Shown here one piece after another: positions 23,003 to 31,107 of a stretch of 46,501 bases of DNA. The translations under genes and the position numbers were made by a program. Numbering within the stretch: the first letter of the stretch is position 1; each line of letters starts with the position of its first letter. The DNA is from Priestia flexa NBRC 15715 (GTDB lineage: Bacteria > Bacillota > Bacilli > Bacillales > Bacillaceae_H), in NCBI RefSeq assembly GCF_001591565.1, contig NZ_BCVD01000010.1, forward strand, positions 1 through 46,501, given 5' to 3'. The notes beneath the pieces are model-generated. The model was not told where the DNA came from, ran no database searches, and worked only from the letters and a program-made list of their open reading frames with translations.

Positions 23003-24313
23003 ATGGAGCTAAAACATGCTGAAAATCAGCCCGAGCAAACATTTCAAGGTAGCAACCATCGTAAAATAGCGTTAGGATTATCAATCATCCCCGGGTTAGG
23101 TCAGCTATATAATCGTCAAATTCTAAAAGGAATGTTGTTTCTTTTACTTACTATTTCCTTCGTTGTTGTATTTAAAGATTTTTTGAACATTGGTTTATGG
23201 GGACTTGTGACACTTGGTGAAGTGCTGCCGCGAGACCATTCAATCTTTTTGCTAGTATACGGAATCTTGTCCGTTATTTTACTCGTGTTTGCACTCGGGT
23301 TTTATGTTTTTAACTTACGTGATGCCTATAAAAACGGAGAGAAGCGTGATTTAGGACTACGTATCAGTACGGTAAAAGAGCAATATCACAATTTACTAGA
23401 TAACGGATTTCCGTATCTCATGATTTCACCAGGTTTTGTTCTTCTTGTTTTTGTTGTCATTTTTCCAATTTTGTTTGTTATTTTATTAGCATTTACAAAC
23501 TATGATCTCTACCACTCACCGCCAGCAAAGCTTGTCGATTGGGTAGGATTTAAGAACTTTATTGATATGGCAACGGTGCCAATTTGGCGAGAAACGTTTA
23601 TCAGCGTGTTTGCATGGACGTTAATTTGGACATTTGGCGCAACAACCCTTCAAGTAGCATTGGGCATCTTTTTAGCGATTTTAATTAATCAAAAAGATTT
23701 AAAAGGGAAAGCAATTATTCGTACTGTATTTATTTTACCTTGGGCAGTACCAGGCTTTGTTTCCATCCTAGTGTTTGCAGGAATGTTTAACGAGACCTTC
23801 GGAGCGATTAATAATGACATCCTCGCTTTTTTAGGAATTGAAGGAATAAATTGGATGACGGAACCGCTTTGGAGCCGAGTGGCTTTAATTATGATCCAGA
23901 CATGGTTAGGATTTCCATTTATCTTCGCAATGACAACAGGTGTGCTTCAATCAATTCCAGAGGAGTTGTACGAAGCGGCAACTGTAGATGGGGCAACGGC
24001 TGTTCAAAAATTCATGAAAATTACGTTACCGCTTGTTCTTTTTGCAACGGCACCAATTTTAATTACCCAGTACACGTTTAACTTTAACAACTTTAACGTG
24101 ATTTACTTATTTAATGCTGGTGGACCTGCGGTATCAGGTCAAACAGCTGGAAGTACAGATATTCTAATATCATGGATTTATAAGCTGACGATGACGACTC
24201 AGCAATATGGAAAAGCTGCAGCCATTACAATGTTATTGTCAGTGATTGTTATCACTGTGGCGCTATGGCAATTTAAGCGCACAAAATCATTCCAAGAAGA
24301 GGATATGATGTAA
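23003..24313 (+). CDS. mdxF: Maltodextrin-type ABC transporter permease (MdxF/MalF-like)
   Basis: This 436-residue membrane protein has an N-terminal extension with an IPGLGQLYNRQILKGMLF motif and about three extra hydrophobic segments, then the MalF-type permease core with the EAA loop ELYEAATVDGATAVQKFMKITLP. B. subtilis MdxF has the same length (435) and the same N-terminal type. It works with MdxG and, in Bacillus, a shared ATPase (MsmX) encoded elsewhere; no ATPase is present here. GGAGAGG precedes the ATG. The gene ends two bases before mdxG. Confidence 0.85.
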   Translation: MELKHAENQPEQTFQGSNHRKIALGLSIIPGLGQLYNRQILKGMLFLLLTISFVVVFKDFLNIGLWGLVTLGEVLPRDHSIFLLVYGILSVILLVFALGFYVFNLRDAYKNGEKRDLGLRISTVKEQYHNLLDNGFPYLMISPGFVLLVFVVIFPILFVILLAFTNYDLYHSPPAKLVDWVGFKNFIDMATVPIWRETFISVFAWTLIWTFGATTLQVALGIFLAILINQKDLKGKAIIRTVFILPWAVPGFVSILVFAGMFNETFGAINNDILAFLGIEGINWMTEPLWSRVALIMIQTWLGFPFIFAMTTGVLQSIPEELYEAATVDGATAVQKFMKITLPLVLFATAPILITQYTFNFNNFNVIYLFNAGGPAVSGQTAGSTDILISWIYKLTMTTQQYGKAAAITMLLSVIVITVALWQFKRTKSFQEEDMM

Positions 24314-24315
24314 CT

Positions 24316-25158
24316 ATGAGTATAAAAACAAAAAAAACCATTCGTCTCACTTTATCATACGCAGTTGTACTAGTTATGTTTGCCATTATCTTATATCCAA
24401 TTCTTTGGATTATTGGTTCGTCTTTAAATCCCGGAGATAGCCTGTCTGGTTCAAAAATGTTTCCGGAAAATGCTACGTTCAAGCACTATGCAGCTCTATT
24501 TGATACGAGCCAAAGTAATTATTTAATTTGGTATGCGAACTCGTTGAAAATTAGTATCTCAACAATGATTTTATCTCTTATTTTAGTTAGCCTAACTGCC
24601 TATTCATTTTCTCGCTATCGATTTGTTGGAAGAAAAAATGGATTATTAACGTTTTTGGTGTTACAAATGATTCCAAACTTTGCAGCATTAATTGCTATTT
24701 TTGTGCTTGCGACGGTTACAAAGTTAATTGATACACACCTTGGGTTAATTTTAATCTATGTAGGTGGAGCTATTCCAATGAATACATGGTTAATGAAAGG
24801 GTATTTAGATACGATTCCAAAAGAGCTAGATGAGTCCGCAAAGATGGACGGAGCTGGGCATCTTCGTATCTTTTTCCAAATCGTTATGCCATTAGCCAAA
24901 CCAATCATTGCTGTTATTGCATTATTTACGTTTACAGCTCCGTTTGGAGATTTCATTTTAGCAAAGGTATTGCTTCGTTCAGGCGAAAATTACACGCTGG
25001 CAGTTGGTTTATATGATATGATTTCAAGACAATTCGGAAATCAGTTTACAGCTTTTGCGGCAGGGTCTGTACTCATTGCCGTTCCGATTGCTCTTTTATT
25101 CCTAGTTTGTCAAAAGTACTTTATCTCAGGCTTAACAGCCGGAGGGACAAAGGGATAA
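24316..25158 (+). CDS. mdxG: Maltodextrin-type ABC transporter permease (MdxG/MalG-like)
   Basis: The 280-residue protein has six hydrophobic segments and the MalG-type EAA motif ELDESAKMDGAGHLRIFFQIVMP, ending in the short C-terminal tail (SGLTAGGTKG) usual for MalG partners. It starts right after mdxF and closes the operon before a perfect 19-bp terminator stem. The operon lacks the hydrolases and phosphorylases often found with mdx genes. Confidence 0.87.
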   Translation: MSIKTKKTIRLTLSYAVVLVMFAIILYPILWIIGSSLNPGDSLSGSKMFPENATFKHYAALFDTSQSNYLIWYANSLKISISTMILSLILVSLTAYSFSRYRFVGRKNGLLTFLVLQMIPNFAALIAIFVLATVTKLIDTHLGLILIYVGGAIPMNTWLMKGYLDTIPKELDESAKMDGAGHLRIFFQIVMPLAKPIIAVIALFTFTAPFGDFILAKVLLRSGENYTLAVGLYDMISRQFGNQFTAFAAGSVLIAVPIALLFLVCQKYFISGLTAGGTKG

Positions 25159-25210
25159 TTATATGAATCTTAATCGTATAGGAATGCACAGCTTCCTTAT
25201 ATGAACATCA

Positions 25211-25254
25211 ACACAAATAAACAGGCACAGTGAAATGTGCCTGTTTATTTGTGT
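25211..25254. terminator. Perfect 19-bp bidirectional terminator
   Basis: Bases 25211-25229 and 25236-25254 are perfect inverted copies (ACACAAATAAACAGGCACA and its complement) around a GTGAAA loop. It serves mdxG and also contains the stop codon of the convergent glycosyltransferase. Confidence 0.85.
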
Positions 25255-27041
25255 GCATCTTGTAAAAAGGAATAGCATGCTTTTTCAAACGCTGCGACGC
25301 TGTTTGAGAGCTGCCACTTTTCAGCTTCTTGCTGTCCGTTAACTTTTAACTTCGCAAGTAGGGCAGAATCTTGAATTAAGCGGCTAATATCTTTCCCAAG
25401 TCGATTTTCATAGCGATAAGACATTAAGCAGGTTTCTTCATGACGACCGTATTCGGTATTCCCACCTGCATAGACACATACGATTGCAGCACCACATTTC
25501 ATTGCTTCAAGCCCCGGTAAAACAGCTGTTTCATAAATGGACGAAGTAACAAAAATATCTGCTCGGTTGTAATAAGCGCACAGTTCATAGTCATCTTTTG
25601 GAGAATAAAATAAAAAGCCTTCCTTATTTCGCAAGTCTTGTAGAGTAGGAGACTGAGCAAACTCATTTGGTGGACAAATCAGGTTAATTCGTACACTTGG
25701 AAACTGTTTTTTGACAACCTTTAGTTGCTCAATTAAATAATCCTGATCCCGCTGCCAAGAATATCCGCCTTCTGGTATTCTCACAATAGCAGAGATGGTG
25801 AACGGTTTTCTTTTATTAGAGAGTGAAAGCTTTGAAAAGTTAGGGTTGACATAAATAGGAATATGTTCACCTTTAATCCCATGAAGTAACGAGATTAATT
25901 CTTGCTGATACCGTGAGATGACAAGCAAATAGGGTGTTGTATTGTAAGACTGAAAAGAAACGCTTTGTTTAGGAAGAAACACGGGCTCGTAGCTCAAGCT
26001 AAAGCGCGCGTGAACGCCTTTTCCTTGAGCGCTTGCAGCTGCAGCAGACGGAACGGTTGAGTAGAAGTTTGAGATAATTAAGTCACTGTTGGGATAGTCT
26101 TGCTCCGTTATCACAGCACCAAGAGTCCTTGTAATCTTTGCTTTTACGTCATACTCTATGTCACCTTGTGGAGGCATTAAAATGGTTACATTATGCCCTA
26201 AATCAACAAGGCCGTTACTAATATCAGCAAGCATGCGCTGAGCGCCACCTTTGCACAGCGTTAAAATAGGAAACGTAATGTTTAAAGGCGTATTTAAAGA
26301 TTGAGTTGTTAAAGAGTTAGCCTGAGCAGATGAATTCTTTTCAAGATTTACCATGTTGGCTAACACGGGACGATGAGCTTCTTGAACTGCTTTTACTTCA
26401 AGATCAATTTCCGACGTATGTTTTTTTGTTCCCATCTCATCATGCACGCGGTAGTGAACAAGCGGTTCATTAAGGTAATAAAACTCATAAGCAGGAACGC
26501 AGCGCAGCCAGTAATCATAATCTTGGGTAAATCGAAGAGCTTCATTAAATAAGCCAAGCGTAGTGAATACCTCCATTTTCATCATGATTGTACAGCCGTT
26601 AATGCTACATCCAATTTGAAGATGTTCAATAAAATCTAGCTTGCGGTCAAAATAAACACCGGCTAAAGGCACAGTTACTTCACTGTTGTTATTAATAAGT
26701 GCATAGTTTGAATGACTAATATAAGCGTTATGTGCTTTCATAAAGTTTAGCTGCTTTTCTACTTTATCATGAACAAACAAATCATCCGAGCTAAGCCATG
26801 CAAAATATTCGCCCGTTGCGTGCTGAATACCCATGTTTAAAGCGCTGGCAGTTCCTCCGTTTTGCTTTTCTACATAGCGAATTTGATTTAAATAAGGCGT
26901 GATTTTTTCAGTATGCATCGTTGATCCGTCATTTACCACAACCACTTCGATGTTTGGGTACGTTTGTCCAAGTGCGCTTTCAATTGCCTGATTAACATAG
27001 GAACAATTATAAAAAGGAATAATAATTGATACTTTTTCCAT
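25245..27041 (-). CDS. Two-domain glycosyltransferase (GT2-GT4 fusion)
   Basis: The 598-residue protein joins two different transferases. Residues 1 to about 235 are GT2: SIIIPFYNCSYVNQAIES, VVVNDGST, NGGTASALNMG and the metal motif LSSDDLF. Residues about 250-595 are GT-B fold (GT4): PILTLCKGGAQRMLADISNGL, then an EXXC-region equivalent in SSIYETAVLPGLEAMKCGAAIV. It is probably a processive or two-step enzyme adding two different sugars to one acceptor. The GT2 half is close to the stand-alone GT2 at 29558. No membrane segment or signal is seen. GAAGGGA precedes the ATG. A role in spore-surface glycan is inferred from neighbours. Confidence 0.87.
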   Translation of the reverse strand: MEKVSIIIPFYNCSYVNQAIESALGQTYPNIEVVVVNDGSTMHTEKITPYLNQIRYVEKQNGGTASALNMGIQHATGEYFAWLSSDDLFVHDKVEKQLNFMKAHNAYISHSNYALINNNSEVTVPLAGVYFDRKLDFIEHLQIGCSINGCTIMMKMEVFTTLGLFNEALRFTQDYDYWLRCVPAYEFYYLNEPLVHYRVHDEMGTKKHTSEIDLEVKAVQEAHRPVLANMVNLEKNSSAQANSLTTQSLNTPLNITFPILTLCKGGAQRMLADISNGLVDLGHNVTILMPPQGDIEYDVKAKITRTLGAVITEQDYPNSDLIISNFYSTVPSAAAASAQGKGVHARFSLSYEPVFLPKQSVSFQSYNTTPYLLVISRYQQELISLLHGIKGEHIPIYVNPNFSKLSLSNKRKPFTISAIVRIPEGGYSWQRDQDYLIEQLKVVKKQFPSVRINLICPPNEFAQSPTLQDLRNKEGFLFYSPKDDYELCAYYNRADIFVTSSIYETAVLPGLEAMKCGAAIVCVYAGGNTEYGRHEETCLMSYRYENRLGKDISRLIQDSALLAKLKVNGQQEAEKWQLSNSVAAFEKACYSFLQDAHK

Positions 27042-27135
27042 TTTAAATCCCTTCTTTCTTTCATGCTTAAAATGAAAGGCTTGTTATAAAATTTGAAAGA
27101 ATAAAACAGTTGAAAAATAGTTTTATTGTCCAAGC

Positions 27136-27160
27136 ACTTTTAGACAAAATTCATATAATA
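27136..27160 (+). promoter_or_regulatory. Possible sigma-K-type promoter of the ExsC-like gene
   Basis: CATATAATA (27152-27160) fits CATAnnnTA, 37 bases before the TTG start. AAGCAC, with its AC at 27136-27137, lies 14 bases upstream, the same AAGCAC as before the GT2 at 29558, where the spacing is 16. Confidence 0.45.
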
Positions 27161-27196
27161 AAATGTAAGTATATTTTAATTTAGGGGGAGAATAAA

Positions 27197-27607
27197 TTGA
27201 GACCTATTGATGACTTTAGTGCAAGCGTGCCAAGTAACTTTAATAATAGTTTAGATCGAGTCATTCCGACTAGAGGAACTGTTGTTTTAGCTGAATTCGG
27301 ACTAGCTGTTCCTCGTTCTGGTTCCAATGTTTTGTTAGAAGGGACCGTTGGTATTCGCTCTTTCTTAGGGTTACCAAACATCTTAGTTAATGTGTTACGT
27401 GACGGTGGTATTATCGGATCTGTTCAGGTAAGCACGCTGGCAGTAAATGAAATTCGACTTGCTACATTTCAAATTGTAGATGCAAATGCTCCTGTTGGCT
27501 ATCATGCGTACACGATTACTGCTGAGTCGTTAAATCCGCTCCTAACACAAGCTCGTGTTACCGGTCCTCTAACGTTTACTGGAACTACAATTGGCCCTGT
27601 TTCATAA
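27197..27607 (+). CDS. Exosporium-protein-C-like beta-sandwich protein
   Basis: The 136-residue protein starts with a TTG (AGGGGGAG seven bases upstream) and reads RPIDDFSASVPSNFNN, then a beta-rich domain: GTVVLAEFGLAVP, LLEGTVGIRSFLG, VLRDGGIIGSVQVS, APVGYHAYTITAES and VTGPLTFTGTTIGPV. This order resembles, from memory, the ExsC (exosporium protein C) family of the B. cereus group. It has no signal peptide, no Cys and no Lys, as fits a mother-cell protein assembled on the spore. It is a single gene between a sigma-K-like box and a terminator, surrounded by glycosyltransferases that might modify it. Confidence 0.6.
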   Translation: MRPIDDFSASVPSNFNNSLDRVIPTRGTVVLAEFGLAVPRSGSNVLLEGTVGIRSFLGLPNILVNVLRDGGIIGSVQVSTLAVNEIRLATFQIVDANAPVGYHAYTITAESLNPLLTQARVTGPLTFTGTTIGPVS

Positions 27608-27615
27608 TATGAACG

Positions 27616-27656
27616 CTTTCTATTCGTTAACATTTGGCGGATAGAAGGGGTTTTTT
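27616..27656 (+). terminator. Terminator of the ExsC-like gene
   Basis: CTTTCTATTCG (27616-27626) pairs with CGGATAGAAGG (27638-27648), including two G-U pairs, followed by six T. The end of the convergent gene begins inside it. Confidence 0.8.
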
Positions 27657-29382
27657 AAAGCTGAGAGAGCATTTGTTTAAAGTGAACCGCATATTCCTGC
27701 GGTGAAAAATGCTGAATAATATGCGTAATACCTTGATTTCGGATAGTTTCACGCAAAGCTTTATCTGTAAGAAGCTCGATGCCTTCTCTGATTGCTTCCT
27801 CAATATTACCTAGGGTGAAAAATTTTCCTGTTTGATTATGAATAATAAAGCTTTTGACACCGTCAGAATCCGTTGATAAAACGGGGCATCTACATACCAT
27901 GGCTTCTAATACAGCATAGCCGAAACCTTCTACTTTAGAAGTTGAGCATAAAAATCCTCCAGAATCCCCAATGGTTGAAAAATACTCTGCCATTTTGGCA
28001 TGAGGTTGATTGGCGTAAATAGTTAAATGACTTCTAAGGTTGAGCTGGTCAAGCAAACGCTCAAACGCTTCACGTTCAGCTGGAGTTGAAAGCGTATTGT
28101 CTTCGAACATCCAAAGCTTGATATCAGAAGAATGTTTTATAATATCAGCTCCAATGCGAAGGAAATCACGCCAGTTTTTATTATCCTCAAGCCTTCCTAC
28201 CCATCCGATAATTGGTGTAGGATGCTTTGGTAGCGGTTGATAATGAAATTGCTTTGTATCAAAACAGTTATGAAAGCAAAACTGTGATTTTGAAGAGAAG
28301 TATTGCTGAAAAGCATTGATAAGATGAGGGGTGTTAGGATATAGAATGGCATCGCTATAGTTTTTAATATAAGAATGCGCATCCCCTTTCAAATAAGCAT
28401 TTGTGTACTCTTTATCCGTTCCTAATCCTTGCACTTCATAAATCAAATGCCCCTTATAACCTAAATGTCTCAACCTTTTTAAAAGAAGATAATCTGTATT
28501 AACAATAATAGCGTCATAGCGTCCTTTTGAAATAATTTCTTTTATTTTTACATCTTCATTTGTCACAAAGACAGAAGCGTTTACTTTGTTTTGCAGACCA
28601 GTTCCAGACTGCGTATATAAAAAATCACATTGGATATCTGATTCAGACAAAGCGTAAAAGCGCTGTCGATTTAGCGTTTCAACGCCACCGCTTGGAATAT
28701 AAAACGTAAATAATAGTTTTTTTCTATCTGAGTCTACGGGTGTTACTGTAGTAGGAAAGGATGCTTTAATGACAGGCTGAGCAGTTGTTTCTTTACAAAG
28801 TGGCCAGTACCTAATCATATGATCTTCTACATGTTCAATCGTTTTTTTGAAAAAGGCTTGGATAAACGGTTCTGTTCGTACGATGTTCCAAAGCCTAACC
28901 TCTTGTAAATCACCTTGGAAGTAGCCATATGAAGGATGGCCACCGAAACAAAAATGTGGAACGATTTTTCTTCGACGGCTTAAAATTCCTTTTTTGACAA
29001 ATTTTCCATTAATATACAGAGAAGGAATACGATTGTGATAAACGAGTGCAAGGTGCGTCCATTCTTCCACTACACAAGGAAAGACAAGCGTTGGTGTAAA
29101 ATGATTTTTCCCCACTTCATAAATAGAGATGCCGTTCGTTCCAACGGAAATGGCAACGGACGCTTCAGTATTGTTGAGAACTTGGTCATCATCAGGCGCA
29201 ATGACAAACGGCTGGTTTTTAAAGGTAGATATACCTGAGCGAGCCTCGTTTTCAAGAAACTGTTCCTTTGAAGGGCGTACCCAAAATTCAATCGTAAATG
29301 TATTCGAAATAGGAACAGAAGTCGGTGGGTCTGCTTTAAGTTGTTCACTACCTGAAAATGATGCGTAAGAAGAGTGAAGCAT
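27655..29382 (-). CDS. LamG-like domain fused to a GT4 glycosyltransferase
   Basis: In this 575-residue protein, residues 1 to about 200 form a laminin-G/concanavalin-like jelly roll: TFTIEFWVRPS, WTHLALVYHNRIPSLYINGK, GYFQGDLQEVRLWNIVRT. Residues about 220-575 are a GT-B glycosyltransferase of family GT4: PIIGWVGRLEDNKNW, and the nucleotide-sugar motif STSKVEGFGYAVLEAMVCRCPVLS with its Glu residues. LamG folds usually bind glycans or proteins outside cells, so a cytosolic transferase carrying one is unusual; it may hold the growing acceptor. There is no signal peptide. AGAGGAGG precedes the ATG. The gene is divergent from the next GT2. Confidence 0.82.
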   Translation of the reverse strand: MLHSSYASFSGSEQLKADPPTSVPISNTFTIEFWVRPSKEQFLENEARSGISTFKNQPFVIAPDDDQVLNNTEASVAISVGTNGISIYEVGKNHFTPTLVFPCVVEEWTHLALVYHNRIPSLYINGKFVKKGILSRRRKIVPHFCFGGHPSYGYFQGDLQEVRLWNIVRTEPFIQAFFKKTIEHVEDHMIRYWPLCKETTAQPVIKASFPTTVTPVDSDRKKLLFTFYIPSGGVETLNRQRFYALSESDIQCDFLYTQSGTGLQNKVNASVFVTNEDVKIKEIISKGRYDAIIVNTDYLLLKRLRHLGYKGHLIYEVQGLGTDKEYTNAYLKGDAHSYIKNYSDAILYPNTPHLINAFQQYFSSKSQFCFHNCFDTKQFHYQPLPKHPTPIIGWVGRLEDNKNWRDFLRIGADIIKHSSDIKLWMFEDNTLSTPAEREAFERLLDQLNLRSHLTIYANQPHAKMAEYFSTIGDSGGFLCSTSKVEGFGYAVLEAMVCRCPVLSTDSDGVKSFIIHNQTGKFFTLGNIEEAIREGIELLTDKALRETIRNQGITHIIQHFSPQEYAVHFKQMLSQL

Positions 29383-29507
29383 TGGAAAGGACCTCCTCTT
29401 TTTTAAATTTTACATATAAGCATATGTTTCCATTTCATTTATGCTATTTTATACATATATGTTAGAGGGGGAGTTTATGTTCATTTGACATAAAAACTCT
29501 CAATAAG

Positions 29508-29535
29508 CACGGATTTAGTATTGGTTCATACGTTA
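29508..29535 (+). promoter_or_regulatory. Sigma-K-type promoter of the GT2 gene
   Basis: CAC (AC at 29509-29510), a 16-base spacer and CATACGTTA (29527-29535) fit the sigma-K consensus fully. The start would fall close to the ribosome site AAAGGAGGAG (29540-29549), giving an almost leaderless mRNA; this closeness is a caution. Confidence 0.5.
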
Positions 29536-29557
29536 ATGGAAAGGAGGAGTTTAGATA

Positions 29558-30271
29558 GTGAAAAAAGTATCAATTATTATCCCTTTTTATAACTGTGCCT
29601 ACATCGATCAAGCACTTGATAGTGTGTTTAAGCAAACGTATCCACACATTGAAGTTATTGTAATCAACGATGGGTCCACTGAACACTATGAGAAAATTAC
29701 CCCTTACTTAGATCGAATCATTTACATTGAAAAGGGAAACGGAGGGACGGCTAGCGCATTAAACATGGGGCTGAGTCGTGCGACCGGAGATTATATTTGT
29801 TGGTTAAGTTCAGATGATATGTACTCCACAAATAAAATTGAAAATCAGCTGGCATACATGCTTAAAACTAACGCGTCTTTTTCCTATACAAATTATCATT
29901 TAATTAATAAGGTAGGGGCAATTACGTCTAGAGGAATCGGTATTTACTACCCTACTCGACTTCAGATACTAAAAGAGATGAGCAAAGGTAATTTTATTAA
30001 CGGCTGTAGCGTTATGATTAAAAAAGAAGTATTCGACCGGGTAGGGATATTTGATGAAACCTTACCGTATACGCATGATTATGATATGTGGCTGAGAATT
30101 ATCGAACAGTTTTCTGTTTACTATATTGATGAGCCGCTTCTATACTATAGAATTCATGAGAAGATGGGAACTATGCAGCATGCGCGAACTATTAAAAAGG
30201 AAGTAAAACGTGTGAAAGCTGCTCATAAAGATTCCATACAGCAAGTGATTGCACAAGAACAAGCTAAATAA
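29558..30271 (+). CDS. Glycosyltransferase family 2, single domain
   Basis: This 237-residue GT-A protein begins KKVSIIIPFYNCAYIDQALD and has VIVINDGST, GNGGTASALNMGLSRA, the DxD-type LSSDDMY, a C-terminal HDYDMWLRIIEQF and the family's YYRIHE motif. It is a near copy of the N-terminal half of the GT2-GT4 fusion at 25245-27041 (same order of motifs, same LYYRxHEKMGT ending), so it probably uses the same donor sugar. It starts with GTG after AAAGGAGGAG. A GT of this kind beside the giant repeat protein may modify it. Confidence 0.87.
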   Translation: MKKVSIIIPFYNCAYIDQALDSVFKQTYPHIEVIVINDGSTEHYEKITPYLDRIIYIEKGNGGTASALNMGLSRATGDYICWLSSDDMYSTNKIENQLAYMLKTNASFSYTNYHLINKVGAITSRGIGIYYPTRLQILKEMSKGNFINGCSVMIKKEVFDRVGIFDETLPYTHDYDMWLRIIEQFSVYYIDEPLLYYRIHEKMGTMQHARTIKKEVKRVKAAHKDSIQQVIAQEQAK

Positions 30272-30275
30272 AAAG

Positions 30276-30308
30276 AGCACTGTTTCAGAGTACGAAACAG
30301 TGCTTTTA
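30276..30308. terminator. Bidirectional terminator between the GT2 and Cys-rich protein genes
   Basis: AGCACTGTTTC (30276-30286) pairs perfectly with GAAACAGTGCT (30294-30304). Flanking A and T runs make it usable by both convergent genes. Confidence 0.88.
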
Positions 30309-30314
30309 ATTATG

Positions 30315-30956
30315 TTAATAGTGGCTATGTTTACAATGACTGGATTGAAGTTCTTCTCTTGGATGAATGTAAGCACCTTCGAGTTGGATGGTTTTACTGC
30401 AACCACTTGTTACGTTTTGACAAATGCTTACTTCTACGCGAAGCTCTTGCTCACGGTTTATGCATGAAGGAGTTACGGTAAACTCGACGCTTGTCACGTC
30501 ACTTTGAACAGTTGTACCTGTCGGTGCATAAAGGTATACGGTTTCTTGAATGGTAAAGGGAATGGGGTTAGATCGACAAATTTGACCAGTTGTTTGATCA
30601 ACTAGCTTAAGCACATAACGTCCTTGTTTTTGCATGACTGCCCGATAAAGAGAGGAGCAATTATCTTCGTCATTTACTTTCTTTTTCGTACGCATCATTG
30701 AGTTGGTTAGTTCAGTCGTAGTAATGCCTCGTTCTGGTGAGGTTGGACATCCATTTTCATCTACAATCATAGCTTCAATAAAAAAGCGATTGCGCTGTAA
30801 CAGAAGTTCGCATAAATTAATGCCGTTAATAATTTCATCGGTTCCATCGCTTTTGAAGACGTCTAGCTCACCCTCGTACTTTTTTTGTACCCAATCATAA
30901 AGGTGAAATGCATTTACACAATGAGTTTGGTGAGAGGATGACACTGTTATATTCAT
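30315..30956 (-). CDS. Cysteine-rich protein of unknown function, divergent from the giant gene
   Basis: I do not recognise this 213-residue protein. It has nine Cys spread along its length (HCVNAF, NLCELL, NGCPTS, DNCSS, QICRS, PSCINRE, SICQNV, SGCSK, SHCKH) and a His/Cys-rich C-terminus. A beta-rich second half runs RYVLKLVDQTTGQICRS ... VEFTVTPSC ... ELRVEVSIC. There is no signal peptide or membrane segment. Cys-rich, cytosol-made proteins near spore genes often become disulfide-linked coat or exosporium parts. The ATG lies almost on top of AGAAAGGA, so the GTG four codons later (30944) may be the true start. It shares its promoter region with the giant gene. Confidence 0.65.
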   Translation of the reverse strand: MNITVSSSHQTHCVNAFHLYDWVQKKYEGELDVFKSDGTDEIINGINLCELLLQRNRFFIEAMIVDENGCPTSPERGITTTELTNSMMRTKKKVNDEDNCSSLYRAVMQKQGRYVLKLVDQTTGQICRSNPIPFTIQETVYLYAPTGTTVQSDVTSVEFTVTPSCINREQELRVEVSICQNVTSGCSKTIQLEGAYIHPREELQSSHCKHSHY

Positions 30957-30968
30957 TCCTTTCTAGTA

Positions 30969-30994
30969 GAATCTATGAGTTAGTATACTCAAGT
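30969..30994 (-). promoter_or_regulatory. Possible sigma-K-type promoter of the Cys-rich protein gene
   Basis: Minus-strand CATAGATTC (30969-30977) matches CATAnnnTA except the last base. GAAC, with AC at 30993-30994, lies 15 bases upstream. The -10 box is only 13 bases from the annotated ATG, which favours the later GTG start. Confidence 0.4.
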
Positions 30995-31107
30995 TCCTAT
31001 AGAAAGTGTGTTAGGTAGACGTCTTAGTTTTTTATGCATTTTAGGAACATTTTGTAAAAAGGGGTTATATACTTTTAAGTGTATTTAAAAAACGAGGTGA
31101 ACATACT

